From IMG/VR virus record IMGVR_UViG_3300021964_000369, positions 1 to 28,738 of that record: 28,738 nt of DNA. One strand, written 5' to 3'. The notes below the pieces were generated by a model. That model was not told where the DNA came from, did not search any database, and worked only from the letters and a program-made list of their open reading frames with translations. Origin of the DNA: a virus. A program made the position numbers and the translations under genes. Shown here piece by piece: positions 27,618-28,738 of this stretch (position 1 is the first letter of the stretch; the number at the start of each line of letters is the position of its first letter).

Positions 27618-28256
27618 CTAGAACAGGTTGGCACCTGCCGGTGCAGCCGCCGGAGGTTGCGGCGCAACTGCGGCAGCAGCCACTGTCGGCGCGGGTTCGG
27701 ATGGAGCGGCACCGCCGCCGTCCATCATAGCTGGCCGGTCGATCCACGAGGTGATCGACCAATCCGGCACCTTGAAGCGCAATTCACCCTGCGGCGAATT
27801 GATCTTGATGGTCTCGGTCCCGGCAATCGTTACCACCGGCATCTTGCCCGGATTTGCCGGAGCCTCCGCCTGATACTGATTGTGAAGAGCATCCATCGCA
27901 CGCAATACAGTTTTCGCAGAATGCGAAAATTCGCGAAGGCCAAGGTTGGTGGACCCGATGCGGACGCGGAACGCCTGCTTATGGTCCGGGCTTGGCTGCG
28001 CCGGGATAGGCTCGCCCGCCCTGACCATTTGAAAGTCAGGCGCACCTGAGGCGAACGAGAGCCACCCGATCTCGATGTTCTCCAAGTCCATACCGACTTG
28101 TATGGGAAGCCCCAGTTCCTGTTCATCCTTCTGCCACGTCCCGTCACCAGCTTGGTAACGGTCCTGCTTGATGAGGTCGCCAGCCTTGGCGTCCCACTTG
28201 ACGATGGGCAAAATGTCACCGCCGCTTTTGGTCTCAAGATTAAATCCTAACGACAT
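27618..28256 (-). CDS. Putative phage ssDNA-binding/replication accessory protein
   Basis: 212 residues: GDILPIVKWDAKAGDLIKQD, then IEIGWLSFASGAPDFQMVRA, FRVRIGSTNLGLREFSHSAK, then VPDWSITSWIDRPA, and a Pro/Ala tail ending GANLF. The order of these motifs recurs in a marine-phage protein that sits beside primase and nuclease genes and is often suspected to bind ssDNA; I do not know of direct proof. The disordered C-terminus with an end aromatic residue is like that of phage SSBs but is not acidic. AGGAG lies nine bases before the ATG. Confidence 0.6.
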   Translation of the reverse strand: MSLGFNLETKSGGDILPIVKWDAKAGDLIKQDRYQAGDGTWQKDEQELGLPIQVGMDLENIEIGWLSFASGAPDFQMVRAGEPIPAQPSPDHKQAFRVRIGSTNLGLREFSHSAKTVLRAMDALHNQYQAEAPANPGKMPVVTIAGTETIKINSPQGELRFKVPDWSITSWIDRPAMMDGGGAAPSEPAPTVAAAAVAPQPPAAAPAGANLF

Positions 28257-28281
28257 AGCTTGTTACTCCTTAACGCTAACG

Positions 28282-28707
28282 TCAGTTACTTTTTTGGCTG
28301 ATCACTGTCAGCCGCTCGATTGGGTAGTAGGCGCAGATGTCCTGATCCTGCGGATCGTTTCGATCTGACCTACCGCCCGGACTTACCGTGAAGCCCGACG
28401 CGAAGTCCAACTTCGCGAGAGCATCACGGTAAAGCAGAATGAGGTGACAGGGCAAGCCCGTCGCCTCGGTAAGCATTTTCGCGTGCATCACCTTCGACAG
28501 GCTGATCATCACGCTCGGATATGTATTCAGGTCGCACTTGCGCGCCTTGACCTCGGCGAAACCGATGGGCTGGTTGTCGCGCCTCAGCAACCAGTCCAGC
28601 CGGTACTGAACCGGCAGCTTGTAAACCTCATAGCCGTGTTCAGCCAGCGCGTCGGCGACCAGCCGCTCGTTGGCGATGTCCTTTTCAGTCTCGTACTTGG
28701 GACGCAT
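28282..28707 (-). CDS. PD-(D/E)XK nuclease (resolvase/VRR-type)
   Basis: 141 residues. N-terminal helix ANERLVADALAEHGYEVYKL is followed by RLDWLLRRDNQPIGFAEVKA with the catalytic pattern Asp38 and Glu52-x-Lys54 (D-x(13)-ExK). This is a PD-(D/E)XK core of the type found in phage Holliday-junction resolvases and structure-specific nucleases. It lies next to primase-helicase and putative ssDNA-binding protein, consistent with processing replication or recombination intermediates. It differs from the nuclease in the lysis cassette, which has QxK in place of ExK. Confidence 0.85.
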   Translation of the reverse strand: MRPKYETEKDIANERLVADALAEHGYEVYKLPVQYRLDWLLRRDNQPIGFAEVKARKCDLNTYPSVMISLSKVMHAKMLTEATGLPCHLILLYRDALAKLDFASGFTVSPGGRSDRNDPQDQDICAYYPIERLTVISQKSN

Positions 28708-28738
28708 CGTCTGCCTCTTTGATTGCGTACAAGATACG
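28685..28738 (-). CDS. C-terminal end of an upstream gene (partial)
   Basis: A frame open at the right edge reads RILYAIKEADDASQVRD then TGA at 28685-28687, overlapping the nuclease gene by 23 bases. Overlaps of this size are ordinary here, and the other frames give less likely peptides, but 17 residues are too few to name it. Confidence 0.35.
   Translation of the reverse strand, partial: RILYAIKEADDASQVRD

Noticed and set aside
27542-27712. 57-codon N-terminal extension of the primase-helicase
   Set aside because: It runs through the 13-bp hairpin and into the upstream gene; Pro/Arg-rich composition; the ATG at 27541 has GGAG at proper distance.
1-28738. tRNA genes, CRISPR arrays, integrase, transposase
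   Set aside because: No cloverleaf with a GTTCRA-type loop, no regular spaced direct repeats and no recombinase motif were noticed on either strand.

Overview
The window reads as a large part of the genome of a tailed, podovirus-like bacteriophage. The GC content is high over most of it. The capsid protein looks like the SU10 major head protein family, the portal is P22-like, the holin is of the type first described in gene transfer agents (common in alphaproteobacteria and their phages), and many small genes resemble those of uncultured marine phages. The host is therefore most likely a marine alphaproteobacterium, which is an inference. No integrase, tRNA, CRISPR array or insertion sequence was seen, so lifestyle is open.

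Layout. At the left edge (1-823) a rightward block carries the end of a YqaJ-type exonuclease, a stand-alone LexA-type DNA-binding domain and a tiny zinc-binding protein, closed by a rho-independent terminator at 862-897. Almost everything else is read leftward from the right edge. From right to left these genes are: a replication module (28738-24146: PD-(D/E)XK nuclease, putative ssDNA-binding protein, Toprim/RepA-like primase-helicase, a protein with an SSB-like C-terminal tip, small zinc-ribbon and DUF6378-like proteins), then terminase small and large subunits (24146-22042), a large unknown protein, a string of very small basic and cysteine-rich proteins, portal, scaffold, major capsid protein, head-tail adaptor and tail nozzle, repeat-rich minor structural protein, three probable ejection proteins, two tail fibres, and a lysis cassette (3509-893) with lysozyme and two membrane proteins. 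Most leftward genes touch or overlap by 1-14 bases, so translation is probably coupled along long polycistronic messages.

The non-routine parts are: a tail protein built of seven contiguous 20-residue repeats followed by three 10-residue repeats; an ArfA-like (ribosome rescue) reading frame of 55 residues or fewer hidden between late genes; a single rightward gene with a consensus -10 box and an inverted repeat embedded in the leftward late operon; an iteron-like repeat array beside the primase-helicase gene; a repeat-rich gap between the terminase genes; two 25-residue genes, one a membrane peptide in the lysis cassette; a nuclease whose best-supported start codon is CTG; and two tail fibres that share an N-terminal attachment domain, one with an AT-richer, probably exchanged C-terminal part.
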